DNA of 64,000 bases from Riptortus pedestris (lineage: Eukaryota; Arthropoda; Insecta; Hemiptera; Alydidae), in the NCBI GenBank assembly GCA_019009955.1, contig CM032232.1:138705001-138769000 (forward strand), in the 5' to 3' direction. Positions 1 through 12,034 of this stretch are shown here, one piece after another. The notes beneath the pieces are model-generated. The model saw only the letters and a program-made list of their open reading frames with translations. It ran no database searches and had not been told where the DNA came from. A program made the position numbers and the translations under genes. Numbering within the stretch: position 1 is the first letter of the stretch; every line of letters begins with the position of its first letter.

Positions 1-544
1 CGCCGTCTCGTGAGTGGGTGAAGATCAAAGTATTGACTGTATAGAGCTGTAGGAGTCAGTAAAAAACATGCATGTTGTCTGGTACGTGAGTAAGGTGTTG
101 GAGTCCAAGAAGCAAGCCTTGTAGTTCTGCAGTGAAAGTTGGTTGATATACGTCGGTAGTCTACACGTCAGTACTTGGTTTCCCTACTATGGCGGCTGAG
201 CCTCATTTTTCTGCATATTTAGAAAGCCATCTGTGTATTTGAAAAGTCATCGTCCTGTATTCTGTAATTATGTTCCGGTACTCGTGCGATGCATTAAAAC
301 ATGCGAATTGTGGTCTGGAGCGATCATACCTAGGAGATGTCCATCATTTAAGATATTACATTTCATAATGTTTACTCCATAAATACCATGCTCCATATTT
401 AAATGTTTTATCCAACATCAAACATCATATTAGGTTATCTAGGACAAGTCGAGCCAAGGGGATTTGAAAATTCATAATATTTGGATTATTATCTTTTGCT
501 CAAATAAACAAAAACCAAAAATGATCAACATCAATAACAAAAAC

Positions 545-1174
545 GTCCGTCACACAGGGGCTGCGTAAAACTAAGCAGATTCCACCACTTGAAGTTTTAC
601 AATAGAGAAATCTCTTTACAAGAGCTGAACAGTTACGGCCGAACAAGCTTTTGGGCGGGAACCCCCACCCCCCCCAACTTTAGGGGCCACATTTAATAAA
701 TATGAAAATATCTCGGTTAATATTCAAGATAGAGAATACATGTATTAGAACAATATTTATAGTAAATTTAATTTGCAATAAGATTGATTTCTATACAATT
801 TTTTATCCGACGTATGGAACGGAGATATTTCGAATTTTCAAAAAAACCTTCCCTTCTAAAACCACCCCCTCCCCTTGGTCCGATTTCAGCCGTTAACCTG
901 AAATTGTATCTTTCTTTTTTCATTTAAAACGCACTCTCTAAATATCAGAGTTGGTAACGATTTAAACAATAATTGCGACAGCTAGAGCATAACAGACAAA
1001 TATATTTATATATTATATATATTATATATATATATATTTATATATACAGTTTTGTACGGACCTCATTTTCGTCATCTATTGGGTAGGATCGATGGACATT
1101 TGAAGAAAAATTTCGAAAATTGCCATCATGGAATTACAAACCTCAATAGCTGATTTCCCTTAGGGAAATCTGCT
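545..1174 (+). mobile_element. HINE-like element, full-length copy A of a tandem pair
   Basis: It starts GTCCGTCACACAGGGGCTGCG-like with the 5' hairpin and AGCAGAT motif. The body then follows: TCGGTTAATATTCAAG, a C-rich block, and CATTTTCGTCATC after an (AT)n tract at about 1000-1040. It ends in the TTTCCCT/AGGGAAA hairpin and CTGCT. Copy B follows after only four bases. There is no coding capacity. Confidence 0.85.
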
Positions 1175-1178
1175 AAAC

Positions 1179-1813
1179 GTCCGTCACGCAGGGGCTGCTG
1201 CGCAAACTAAGCAGATTCCCCACTTGAAGTTTTACAATAGAGAAATCTCTAGTTACAAGAGCTGAACAGTTACGGCCCGAACAAGCTTTGGCTCTGCGGA
1301 AACCCCCCCCCCCCCAACATAGGGCCCACATTTTAATAAATATCAAATATCTCGGTTAATATTCAAGATAGAGAATACATGTATAGAACAATATTTATAG
1401 TAAATTTAATTTGCAATAAGAATTGATTCTATACAAATTTTTTATCCGACGTATGGATAACGGAGATATTTCGAATTTTCGAAAAAACTTCCCTTCTAAA
1501 CCACCCCCTCCCCTTTGGTCCGATTTCAGCGTTTAACGAACTTGATCTTTCTCTTTTACATAAAACGACTACTAAATATCGAGTTTGGTAACGATTCAAA
1601 CAAATAATTGCGACCGCTAGAGCGGTAACAGACAAATAAATATATATTTATATATATATATATATATATATATAAATATATATATTACAGTTTTGTACGG
1701 ACCTCATTTTCGTCATCTCCTGGGTAGGATCGATGGACATTTGAAGAAAAAATTTCGAAAATTAGCATCATGAATACGACTCAATATCTGATTTCCCTTA
1801 AGGGAAATCTGCT
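1179..1813 (+). mobile_element. HINE-like element, full-length copy B of a tandem pair
   Basis: The same order of modules as copy A with only scattered differences, joined head-to-tail by the bases AAAC. The (AT)n tract is at about 1640-1680 and the right-end hairpin at about 1792-1813. An A-rich low-complexity stretch follows to about 2000. Confidence 0.87.
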
Positions 1814-2400
1814 AAAACATAAATAACAATTGCAAAAAAAAAGCACCAAAAAATAACTAAAAAAAACTAGCAACTATAACAAAAAACATAAATAAACACA
1901 AAAAAACATTAACAACAATAATATATTCAAAAAATACTTACAAAAACTAACAAAAAAACAACAATACAAAAAAATATACAAGAACACCAATTGACACCAA
2001 TATCTTAGGGGGAAAAAAAGTGCTAAAATATAATTAAACTACGCAATAAAAAAGTAGGAATGTTGAGAAACAAAGAAATGGTGAAGAAATAGGAAAATAT
2101 AAGGTTAATAAATGAAACGTCGAAATGATAAAATAGTTGATAAAAATGCAAATATTTTTTTTTAAAGGCGAAATTCAAAAATTTTATTAAAAAACGAAAA
2201 TCAATGATTTATAATATTTTGTACTGCATAATAATTAAGTAATGACGTGCTCAACGCTTCCATCTAATAGCGATAGAAAAATTGTTTATAAAAAAAAATG
2301 ACAGTATTTAAGTTACAACAAATCAAATGTAGTGAGAATAAAAACAAATAAAATACCAAATCTTTGAGTAAAAGTGTGTAGTCTTGAGATGTTGGAGTAT
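1814..2400. other. A-rich low-complexity sequence and LINE 3' UTR-like DNA
   Basis: Roughly 200 bases of AAC/AAAAC-type sequence are followed by AT-rich DNA with no gene. It lies downstream, in minus-strand sense, of the LINE fragment at 2400-2640 and may be its 3' UTR. Confidence 0.3.
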
Positions 2401-2640
2401 TACGAGAATGTATGTACTACTCTTCACCAGTAATTCGTCGTGTGGTATTTGTAAGTTAATCTTTGATGACATTCAGTAAGTATGTTTTGACTCTTAGGTG
2501 AACATTGCATCTCTGACAAATTGGAGTTGTTTTTCTTTCTATCAAATATGAGTGTGTCAGCAATTTATTCTCAGTTCGTAGCCGTTTTAGCATAACATCG
2601 TTCCGTCTTGTCATTAGTTTCATTTGGCCATGTTTCAACT
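2400..2640 (-). pseudogene. Jockey-like LINE ORF2 C-terminal fragment
   Basis: The minus-strand frame contains VMLKRLRTENKLLTHSYLI followed by PICQRCNVHLRVK. This matches the layout of the end of Jockey-clade ORF2 (an LTRLRIGHTxLTHSYL motif, then a CxxC finger and a variant of the usual histidine/cysteine pair). A better preserved relative lies at 58690-59375. The frame decays after about 60 codons, so this is a dead fragment. Confidence 0.55.
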
Positions 2641-2734
2641 GTGTATTTATTATTATTTAATTTCTCTCATCTTGCTAAATGAGTTAAGGTGTCATATGTT
2701 TGTAACAATGCTCAACAACAGTTGTTCAAGACAT

Positions 2735-2906
2735 TATTTCCTTGCTCAAATGTTAAGATAGTTATTCGTAAATTCTTGTTTTCAGCCGTCAGTTAACCCG
2801 CACTTCTAGAGATATGAAATTAGTGTATGGGGTGAGATGGAATCACTTGTGCTCCACAGCGCCCGTGGGAAATATGCTTAGTTTACGCAGCCCCTGCGTG
2901 ACGGAC
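2735..2906 (-). mobile_element. HINE-like element, 5' part
   Basis: Read on the minus strand, the typical head GTCCGTCACGCAGGGGCTGCG (ends at 2906) is followed by the subterminal repeat and part of a long-variant body. The rest is missing. Confidence 0.65.
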
Positions 2907-3425
2907 ATTTTATCTGTACATACTACTCTGGAAGTAAGGGGATAGTCAAACAATGAGTGGTAACGCCAACAGATACAACTTCCCGGTTCATACTTCCAGC
3001 TACATCTCAGACGTAACACTATCATCCTAGATGTGAGGTAACAGAAGTAATCTACGTCTGAAGTACTTTAGCGACGCATGACCCAGCTTATGGTCCTTTA
3101 TTATTCCCACAATCTCATGGTTGCTAATTCTCTTTATCCTGTATACACTTCATACGAACTCTAGAAACGGTACTTGCACATATATAACAATTATTAAGGC
3201 TAGTTTTTCTATAATTTTTATTCTTTATTAGCTGATTTCCCTATCCGAAATAACCGAAATGCTTTAATAGTTTTACATTTCTATTGGAAATAGATTTTCT
3301 AGTGAAAACAAATAACAAGCAAGGTGGGCGGGGAGTGGAGCGGAGAATTATAACCTCACTAATCCGAACCATACTTAGACCTATCATATAAGTCTAAAAA
3401 CATAATATTATTTGCCATAATATAA

Positions 3426-3970
3426 TAGTCAGTCACGCAGGGTCTGAAGAACCTAAGAAGATTTACCACGAACGTCACGTATTTTCATTTACCTCACACC
3501 GAAAATATTCAATGAAAACACTACTGGGAATTTAGGATTATCGTGAAAAGGTTAAATACCAAATATGGCCTTCATTGAACTTTTACTTTGTGAGATAAAT
3601 GCACAAATGTTGTTAAGGAGTCATCCGTTGATACTTTTAGCTCTTGACTGGAAATTTTTTATTTGATCTATACCCTATTGATGCGTTTTATTCAACTAAA
3701 GGAAAGGTTGAAATAGAGGGGGTTTAAAGAAAGGAATTCGAAAATTCAAAACATTTCCGTTATGATATGATAAAGTGTTATAGAAATAATCTTGTTAATT
3801 TTCTACAATTGTTGGTCTTTGCATTTTTTGGTAACTCAAGTATTAAGTCAGTTATTCGTACTTTCTTGTTTTCTGTATTCAGTAATCCTTCCCCCTTCTA
3901 CTCGTCGGTTTTTACGTACAAATAACATGGGGAGATGAGATGTTTTTTTAGTCTTTTGTAAACCACTACA
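3426..3970. repeat. Degenerate HINE-like fragments
   Basis: A forward head-like stretch (TCAGTCACGCAGGG, about 3428) is followed by body sequence that reads better on the minus strand (a G-rich block, then GAATTCGAAAATTC near 3740). It is rearranged and old, and boundaries are uncertain. Confidence 0.4.
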
Positions 3971-3981
3971 TTACTTTATAA

Positions 3982-4460
3982 ATGGGTGTCAGGCAGGAAC
4001 GTAACAAACGATTCGGACAACTGCTAAATAGAAGATCTCACTTGTCTACCGAAAACAAACTAACAATATACAAGTTACTACTTAAACAAATATGGACATA
4101 CGCAATAGAAGTGTGGGCTACAGCAAAACCTTCGAACATCAGACGCATCCAGACTTTCCAATCCAAAGTCCTGCGCACCATAGTAGATGCTCCATATTAT
4201 GTTACAAACCACAAGCTCCATAAAGATCTTAATATCCCATTTGTAAAGGACCTAATTCCCTTAAGATTCAGAAAATTCCACAACTGGCTATCCAATCATC
4301 CTTTCCAGTATCACTCATCCATATTCCCCTCGACAAGAGACAATGGCCAAAAATCTCCTATAGCAGTATAAAGTGAAGTGATAGCAGTGGCTATTTTCTT
4401 ATCAAGTGGCATTCCTCCTTAGCTCTTGACTTACTTGCCAGGCATTAATATTCTTAATAA
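3982..4460 (+). pseudogene. Jockey-clade LINE reverse transcriptase C-terminal fragment plus 3' UTR
   Basis: A 129-codon frame carries KLTIYKLLLKQIWTYAIEVW, then AKPSNIRRIQTFQSKVLRTI and APYYVTNHKLHKDLNIPFV. This is the thumb/post-RT region of Jockey-type non-LTR retrotransposons. Catalytic RT motifs and the endonuclease are absent, so it is a 5'-truncated copy. A short 3' UTR ends near 4460 in AATAAAATAAAAATAAA, serving as signal and tail. Confidence 0.8.
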
Positions 4461-4469
4461 AATAAAAAT

Positions 4470-5230
4470 AAATGGGTGGGGTGAGATGAACTCGGCATGG
4501 CGGACATTATATAAATAGTGTTTGATCGCATTGGAGTTCAGCCTTCTCAAGCGATCAGTAAATTTCCTATTTGTGACACATTACACATAATGAGATTTAT
4601 GTGTTGGTAAGATGTTCCGACGAAGAAGAGGCGCAGTCCGAAGCTATTACTCACCAACTGATTACCCCGGTGAGCTGTTAGTGCAAGATACAGATTATTG
4701 GGGGTAATACGCCGTCATTCCCGCCTAAAATATATGGCCTCCTATATATCACGGCTCCCAGGGTATAGTTTTTGCTTGTTATTGTTTTATTACGCCGGCT
4801 AACCAGGCTTGGCTAATCAGTACGTGTTAACACGTTGCCTGCATCCATCAGCCAGCTTACTAATGGTCAGGGGGGAAATTTTCAATTCCCGCGCCCCCCC
4901 CTCTTCCAATTCATCAGATTTGAGTGTGTGTGCGTGCGTCGGCTGGTAGCTAGCGACCTCCCGCGGTGAACTCCATAGGTAGCAACTTGGAGTATTCCTC
5001 CATTGCTATGCTACCGGCTTCTCCGATATCCCCCTGACGAGATTTATATCTCACGTCATGAACTGGGGGCTGAGGCTTTTCCACGGTCTCCGGTGGCCCG
5101 TCTCCTGAGACCCGTGACCTCACCTGCTCTTACCCAACCAATCATCTAATAGGCATTCCTTCATGGCTCAAAATCGACAGGATGTGTTCTTCCTTGCACG
5201 AATTAAAGGAGCTATTCTAACCCTGAAATA
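4470..5230. other. GC-richer unique sequence, no gene recognised
   Basis: No long open frame and no match to the window's repeat families. It contains C/G homopolymer runs near 4870-4905. It could be an old transposon or host intergenic DNA. Confidence 0.3.
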
Positions 5231-5234
5231 TTTC

Positions 5235-5822
5235 AGCTTTACCAGATTTCCTTTCAGGGAAATCAGCTGTTGAGGTTGTTACACATGATTTTTATTTTCA
5301 AAAAATGTACGTCAATGAGAACAACGTTTGGTATTTAGGATTCAAATAATGCGCTTCATAATACAACAGCTTACTGTTATTATGGAATGAGTAGGAGTGG
5401 GGTTTATTGGAGCCAAAAACTAAAAAAATGCAAATATCTCGGTTAGTAATCAAGATAATAAAAATACGTAAATAACAACATTTATAGAACATTATATGTG
5501 CAATAAGAATGATTCTTTGCAAACTTTTGATCCGACGCATAATAACAGTGATATTTTGAATTTTCGAAATCCCCCTCCCACTTGTCCGATTTTAGCCGTT
5601 ATCGAACTTCAACTTCATTTTTACACAAAACGTTTAAATATCAAGATTGATCAGACAAAAATTGAGAACTCTAGAGCTAACAGACAAATACACACACATA
5701 TAACATTTTGAACGGACCTCATTTTCGTCATATCCTGGTCGATGGACGTTTGAAGAAATTGTCTGAAAATCCCATCATGAGAACAACCTCAATAGCTGAT
5801 TTCGTCTAGGGGAAATCTGTTA
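5235..5822. repeat. HINE-like fragments: minus-strand 3' end, then forward copy lacking its head
   Basis: 5238-5290 is an inverted 3' hairpin end. 5310-5822 is a forward body (ATATCTCGGTTAGTAATCAAG, a CCCCCTCCC block) ending in a mutated hairpin at about 5798-5822. The short CACACACATA tract stands where the AT microsatellite usually is. Confidence 0.6.
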
Positions 5823-5839
5823 ATTATATGTATTTGTCT

Positions 5840-6412
5840 CTTAAAGCTTTACCGGTTGCAATTTTTGTTCATTTTATGCAAAACTAAATATCATGTTCCT
5901 TAATGACTGAAAAGGGGTTTAAGGAGAATTTTGAAAATTCGAAGTATCTTCGTTATTTTTTTCTGTCAAATCGAGAGTGTATGGAAATATCTTATTACAA
6001 GTTAAATGTAAATTGTTAAACGGGGGAGGTGGGGTTTAGTCGCTTTTGGGAGGAGTCGGAAGTTCAAAATTTCGAAAATTCGAAATATCTTCGTTATTAT
6101 AAGTTGGATCGAAAAAGGGGATAGAAGCAATTTTATTGTAAATTTAATCGCCTATAAGTGTTGTTATATAAATATTTCTCTATCATGAATATAAAACGAA
6201 ATATTTTAATTTTTTAGTTTTCAGCCTTCAGTAAACCCCCACTCCTAGTTATATTAACAATGAGCTATTATATCATGAACTACTTTATTCTAAGCTTAAA
6301 TATAAAGTATTGGTCTCACTGAACTTTAACTTTTTGAGATAGATGCAAATACGTGGCGCACGTTGGGAAATCTGCTTAGTTAACGCAGCCTCTGCCTGAT
6401 GAAGTTTTCAAA
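5840..6412 (-). mobile_element. HINE-like element, degenerate minus-strand copy
   Basis: Minus-strand head at about 6380-6412 (GGGAAATCTGCTTAGTTAAC on the plus strand), a body with GAAATATCTTCGTTATTAT and the long-variant module AGCCTTCAGTAAACCCCCAC. Its 3' end is missing. Confidence 0.55.
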
Positions 6413-6419
6413 TAGCGGT

Positions 6420-7380
6420 GATATGAGGTCACAAGTGGGCGAAACCTCAATAGTTCTCACTGCTCAAGTGTGACCGACATTTTGCACATTTGTGTTTATT
6501 TTTCCACTCTTGTATTTTTTTTTTTTTTTAAGGAAATCGTACTACATAACTGTTCGATATTCGTTTACTGAGCGCATATATTATTTCTCTCGAGAAGAAG
6601 ATTAATTATGGCATGATAAGCTTGTTTTATAAAATTTCTGGAATATGAATTTATAAGTGATATTAATAAATGCAATGTCTGCGGACACTTGGACCGGTTT
6701 CGAGAGCTGCATAAACCGTGTGGGCTGAATTATTGTACAAAGACTGCAGTTTATCCGGACACAGTGGCCCATATGATGCACCTGCGACCCGTCACACATT
6801 ATATATGACCCGCTTTAAACCTACATGCATGCATCATTTCAAGTTGCATTTCCCTAATTAGAAGAGATTATAATAATGAAGTTCAGGAAGTATTTAAAGA
6901 ATTGCATCTTGTCTCCCTCCCGCCGTATAAATGCAGCTGGTGTCACCGCGGATTAAGAGGCATAACGGCGCACCGTAATGTGAAATATCTATAATTCCTG
7001 TTAAGGCGTACAAAATTACTTAAGAAGCATGTCCTTAAAAAAGACGGATATGGGAGAATAATATTAAGTAGGCTAATCGGACATCTTATTTCTTGTGCAC
7101 AAGAATTGCATATAATCGGCTCTGCCGTGAAGAGCTAAAATGCAACGTCTTATGCAACTTTTTTTTTTAGCTGGCTCCTAAATTGAATATATTGCAATTT
7201 TAATAACAGTCACTTAGGACCTTATTTATAGCAACTGCCTTCTCACCATAACCCTTCTGTATTATTTCAAAAACCACAAAGGAAGTTTCTGAAGCTCCAA
7301 CGAATTTTTTGCTTGGTTAGTATTCGCTTGCTTAAGTGACTACTGAAAACTTCAGATGGGCTTACTAAAAAAAAAAAAAG
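6420..7380. other. Mostly unique sequence, no gene recognised
   Basis: No supported coding region. The 6700-6960 part is less AT-rich than the surroundings. The minus-strand frame at 6602-6799 shows no domain and is treated as chance. Confidence 0.3.
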
Positions 7381-7389
7381 GTTCGCCAT

Positions 7390-8058
7390 AAACGTTCGCT
7401 GTCAAGAATATTTGCCGAAAAATCAATAGGAAACGAAATATTACAATTTGAGGCCACCCCTATAACCCCTGCTCGTTCCTAGAAATGTCGGAACAGCTTA
7501 TTATCATGGAGAAGTTAGTACTAATTCACTAACCGAGTTTTGTTTAGTTCGCTTGAGTCCCTTATGCCCTATAAGATTGTTGACTCCCTCTTTAGTTTTT
7601 AATGTATATCTTGATTGAAACTTTTTATATGACAAAAGTGTATATAACAAAAGTTACTCTAAATACAAAATAAACAACTTTTGTTATGTGCATATTTGCC
7701 GAAGAAACAGTTTTAGTATTGTGAAGATAATGTAATCAGATTTGTTAATATAATTTAATGTATCAGAGGATTGAGATCCTAAATAAGTGTTAGGTTGACA
7801 CCACTGAGCCTAGGGAATGCCCTATCACTTCTGCTGCATCCCTACCGACTCCATATTGGTCTATGTTTACACGTTAATTCACGCTTATACTTTTAGCAAT
7901 GTAGTGTTATTCTCAGCATATTAACAAATTCACTGCTACAACGGGTATAAATAAACTCCCGAGGGACGGGGAAATTTCAAAATATTGCGCAAAGTAAAGC
8001 CTTGCCACTAAACATAGTCTCAAATGAATTCCCGGGCGAAGCCCGGTACCTTAGCTAG
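7390..8058 (+). mobile_element. Non-autonomous Helitron (forward), partial
   Basis: It contains the internal module AACAACTTTTGTTATGTGCA shared with the copies at 13-17 kb and ends at 8058 in a GGGCGAAGCCC hairpin, 9-10 spacer bases and CTAG, followed by T. That is the canonical Helitron 3' terminus. The internal module has an orientation different from the end, so the copy is rearranged; the left limit is uncertain. Confidence 0.6.
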
Positions 8059-8061
8059 TAT

Positions 8062-8187
8062 ATATATAATTTTGAACGGCTCTCACTTCGTCATCTGAGT
8101 TTGATCGATGGACATTTGCGGAAAAGTTTCGAAAATCGTGTCATGAGTACAACCTTGATAGCTGATTTCCCTTAAGGGCAATTTGAT
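8062..8187 (+). mobile_element. HINE-like 3' half abutting a Helitron
   Basis: A short AT tract, TTTTGAACGG, GATCGATGGACATTTG and the right hairpin (mutated) form the right half of a HINE copy. The Helitron's CTAG end joins its AT tract, as in three other places in the window. Confidence 0.7.
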
Positions 8188-8189
8188 GA

Positions 8190-9000
8190 ATATCTTGTTT
8201 ATTGTGTTTACTAATGTTGTAACCTTGTTTAAAGATATTGGTGACCTTTTCAAAATACTAATTAAGTAGCTGGATGTTTGATAAGTTAGTCTCTTAATAA
8301 ACTAGGGGGGAAATAGCAATTTAAGGCTGATGGATATTAATTACCTCTAACTAAGTAGATAATTTCCCAGATCATATGAGAGGTGGACGGCTGGACGAGA
8401 GGTTATTTAATAAAGCCCCGAATGGCTAATATCAGCTGATCTATCACTGCCATCTTTAGTCGGAACCAATCAGCTCTCTCTCTTACCTATTACCACTGCC
8501 TTATTAATAATGGCTGACAATAATATATATAGCAGTCGTGCTTCCACACACCAGGGCATTTCCTTTTTATTTCAATGCCCCCAAAAAAATAGATTTTTTG
8601 TACTCCAGAGAGAGTTGACAAATTAACAAAATTACTCAATAGCCCCCTTTTGAGTTCTGCTATTTGAGTCACTTTCTCATAATTAGGTTTCTGGTCAAAT
8701 ACTGGCTTACTTTACTTATGTTGCTAACTTCAATCCCTGGAAACGTACACTACATTTTATTGAGGTCGGATATTGCGATAGTAGCTCGTTCTGGTTGGGA
8801 ACTGTTGAACTAAATTTTTCCACAGACGAGCGTCAAGCCTGTACCTATTACTAACCAGGGCCTTATCTATCGATCTAACTCTGTGTGTGTGTGTGTGTGT
8901 CTGCGTGCATGCGCGTTTTAAAGGGCTATTATGGCCAAAGACATTATGCGTTTAAAGTCAATATGCATCTTCAAAGGGCTACGACCTCTTCTTCCAACTC
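8190..9000. other. Unique or unclassified DNA with a (TG)n run
   Basis: No gene recognised. A (GT)9-10 run lies at about 8882-8902. The short minus-strand frame at 8490-8672 has no recognisable domain. Confidence 0.3.
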
Positions 9001-9005
9001 GCTAT

Positions 9006-9135
9006 TAGCAGATTTCCCTTAAGGGAAATCAGCTATTGAGGTCGTAACAGCTTTGAGGTATCATGACGAGACTTTTGAAAAAAATCCTCAAATGTCCCCC
9101 GTTCCTACCCAGTAGATGACGAGGTATGACAACTT
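9006..9135 (-). mobile_element. HINE-like 3' end fragment
   Basis: The plus strand reads AGCAGATTTCCCTTAAGGG and then the inverse of the 3' flank (GACGAGACTTTTG, CCTACCCAGTAGATGACGA). Only the terminal about 130 bases are present. Confidence 0.7.
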
Positions 9136-9904
9136 TTAGCCAGGCGCAATAACAACTGTAGCCTTCCCCTACTAGCTACCAGTGACAGTGTTGCTATAAA
9201 CTATTTATACTAAAATAATTGCTCTAACCGTAAAGTGAGTACACTGGGACCAACCTCGCAATTACCTTTTAGTTTAGTGTGAAAATTAATGGCGTACCCT
9301 CCCTGTTGTGTTTATTTGTGCTCTGTAGTTTATGAACTCTATCTCAACCTGTTTCTTATTACTATTTATACAAAAACTTATTATTTTGTGTTTTTCATTT
9401 TTTTATGTCCGACCAGTGCTAATATTCGTTTGTTCCAATTTATAGTAGACTATTTGTTTTCAAGTTTTATTATTGTACATCATGAAAACCCGTCCATTAA
9501 ATATATTGAAAAGTGTGGACCGCAGAGGCTGGGTAAACTAGGCATATTTCGTACATGAAGTTTTACAATTGATAAAACTACATATTTTTTAACACTTAAC
9601 ACCACCGTGAATATTAAGTGGACAAATACAAATGATAACGAGAATTCTATCAGTCAATTTACATTTTAATAATCTCTACAACGGAAAGAGTCTGAATTGT
9701 AAACAAATTAGTCAGCCAACTTCTCAGAGCTGAATAGATATATAGTAATATTCTAGACCGGAAAGAAAAAAAAAATCAAATATATCTGAATATAACATAT
9801 TAGTTTCATTAAAAATTATTTAATTAAATAATTATTTAATTTAATTTAGTAATTCATAATGAATCAGCATAATTTTTATCACCCTGAACAAAGTAAATTT
9901 TTAT

Positions 9905-10433
9905 CACAAGTGAAGAAAGTGAATTGCCTTCTTAATTAGTAGTAAGTATAAATTAAAAAATAATTTGAAGTTGGAAATTAAATGCTTTTAAATGTTTCTT
10001 AACATTGTAAGAATTTATTTTAACAAAATAAATTGAAATGTGAATGAATTATTGGTGGAAATAATCAATATATTTTAAAATTTAAATATAATAATAATTA
10101 CCTTCCTTGTTTATAACCTGCACTTATTTATAACTGCACTACTTCACAATCATCACTAGTTGTTTTATAACTATGCTTATAACCTTTCACAACCATGCTT
10201 ATAACCTACCAACAACATACCATAATCTTCACAACATCCTAATTTTGTTCATATTCTGGTTAGATCTGATCATGTATTACACGATTACAGAAAAAAATTA
10301 ATATTACACTCGTGACGAAAGTAGAATTTACAACTCTCGTGAAATTACCACACTCGCTTCGCTCGTGTGGGTAAACGTTTCACTCGAGTTGTAAAATGAT
10401 CTACTTTCGTCACTTGTATAATAAATAACTATT
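9905..10433 (-). repeat. Palindrome-bearing repeat family, copy 1
   Basis: About 530 bases shared with copies near 21.1, 28.9 and 49.9 kb. One end is a roughly 110-base imperfect palindrome (10305-10420) built on GACGAAAGTAG and TTTACAACTC with a centre near GCTTCGCTCG. The body contains several TTATAACC-type repeats. No coding frame was seen; the class is unresolved. Confidence 0.6.
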
Positions 10434-10439
10434 TCATTC

Positions 10440-11239
10440 AACTTTTACTGATTGAGATACACGCAAATACGTTGTGATGACACCATCGTTTAAAATTTTA
10501 CATTCTTGCCCTGTAAATGTTTATTTATTTTATACCATACTGAATATTTAACTGTTTTATTCAACACTAAACATCATATTAGTTAATGGCTGCAATCGGA
10601 TCCCGAATAAGGGTGTTTAGAGAGGGGGGCTTTGAAAACTCGAAATATTTACTTTACTAAGAGTGGGGTCGAAAAATGTTATGTGACGAGTCTTGTTGAG
10701 CTATTGGTGTTCTACTATTGTTGTTCTATACATTTTCTCTTAACTCAAATTAACCGTGTTATTGCTACTTTGTACATTAATGTGAAGCACTGGAGCCGAG
10801 TAACAGCGGCGGAGATGAAATACCTGAGGAGAGTGGCGGGGCGAACCAGGTGAGATCTTGTTAGAAATCAGCACATACGAGAGGAGCTGGAAGTTCCGGC
10901 TGATAAAGAAATAGTGGAAAGGCAGTTGAAATGGTTTGGCCATCTTTGCCGGATGATGGAAGAACGAGACCCAAGGAAGTTTTTTGAGGCTAGGCCGACT
11001 GGAAGTCGACCCCGGGGCAGACCCAGGATGACATGGTCGGACAACATCTCCAGGTTGGGACGACAAAGAGGGCAAGGGCTGAATTCCATGAAAGCGTTAG
11101 CAAGGGGCCAGGATGCATGGCTGGCTTGGACTGAGGCACCTCCACGCTGAGAGGCATAAAGGAGGAAGAAGAAGTACATTAATGTGTCATAGTGGCGCGC
11201 TGGAAATCTGCTTAGTTTTCGCAGCCCTTGCGTGATGGG
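10440..11239 (-). mobile_element. HINE-like minus-strand copy interrupted by a LINE
   Basis: Variant body from about 10440 and head (GCAGCCCTTGCGTGATGGGC on the plus strand) at about 11218-11239. The LINE fragment at 10785-11173 sits inside, flanked by a 13-bp duplication of HINE sequence. Confidence 0.6.
10785..11173 (+). pseudogene. 5'-truncated LINE, ORF2 C-terminal end, with target duplication
   Basis: The first frame reads TAAEMKYLRRVAGRTR, then after a stop QLKWFGHLCRMMEERDP and RPRGRPRMTWSDNISRLGRQ. This EMKxLRRV / LKWFGHxxRM / RGRPRxxW order is typical of the end of non-LTR retrotransposon ORF2. The copy ends in GGAGGAAGAAGAA. The 13-bp direct repeat GTACATTAATGTG at 10772-10784 and 11174-11186 marks the target site. 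Confidence 0.85.
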
Positions 11240-11254
11240 CTTTTATTAAATAGA

Positions 11255-11345
11255 TGTTTATTGCACAAGTGGGAATCGAACCCACGACTCAAGGTTAACT
11301 CAAGGGCACTAAAACCTACGCTCTTTTGCACATGGCTTAACCCCA
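11255..11345 (-). repeat. tRNA-like SINE head (minus strand)
   Basis: Read on the minus strand it carries a box B-like GTGGGTTCGATTCCCAC and an A box-like TTAAGCCATGTG upstream. It resembles the heads of the 34-38 kb SINEs but is a different subfamily. It is not a functional tRNA: I could not fold a credible acceptor stem. Confidence 0.5.
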
Positions 11346-11349
11346 AGTC

Positions 11350-11860
11350 CTTTCCAGAGCGGAAATGTTTACAACCTTGTTTCAGAAATCGGCATTATTT
11401 AAGTGTTACATATGTTTGCATATTTAAGAACTCGACGTACGCTGGCGTATTTTCTTATTCAGGAACTACGCTCTTTATTCATATTTGCTTTAAGACCTTT
11501 CAATAATGTCCGACGAAAAATGACTTTTTAAAAAAAAAACGACTGGCCAAGAGCCAATAAATATCCTAAACAAGGAAGTAAGTTTTTATAAGGTTAAAAC
11601 GCTTGTAAATTCATGATTGTCGTAAATTAAAACTCTTAAAAATATCAGATAACCGGTAATAAAGACATATGTATCAGTTTACCGGAGACATGTAAACCCC
11701 TTGTACTAAATGCATTTGCATAGAGCTGCAGTTGAAGAGTTGTGCAGGGCTTAATGATTTGAGACTTTCTTCCACTCGGGAGCAAGGTCAGCCAGCTGAC
11801 GAGGCAGGTGCATAGCTACATCTGAATTTGCCGTCTTGAATGACTCGTTCAAAAAAACTC
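11350..11860. other. No gene recognised
   Basis: Unique AT-rich sequence between a SINE head and HINE heads; no supported frame or RNA. Confidence 0.25.
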
Positions 11861-11864
11861 AGTC

Positions 11865-12031
11865 ACGCAGTGGCTGCGTAAACTAAGCAGATTTCCCACG
11901 TGATGTTTTACAATAGAGAAATTTCACGAGAGTCGAACAGTTACGGAAGCGGCCGAACTAGCTTTCGACGGAAAATCACGACTAGACCCGAAGTTGGCCG
12001 ATCTCTTTTCGTCCGTTACAATTAATAATAA
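11865..12031 (+). repeat. HINE-like 5' head fragment
   Basis: CAGTCACGCAGTGGCTGCGT, AAGCAGATTTCCC and about 120 bases of the head module. It stops just before a full copy that starts at 12035. Confidence 0.7.
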
Positions 12032-12034
12032 AAA

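Noticed and set aside
10740..11179. Minus-strand frames of 103 and 111 codons
   Set aside because: Antisense shadows of the LINE fragment, whose plus-strand reading matches known ORF2 motifs.
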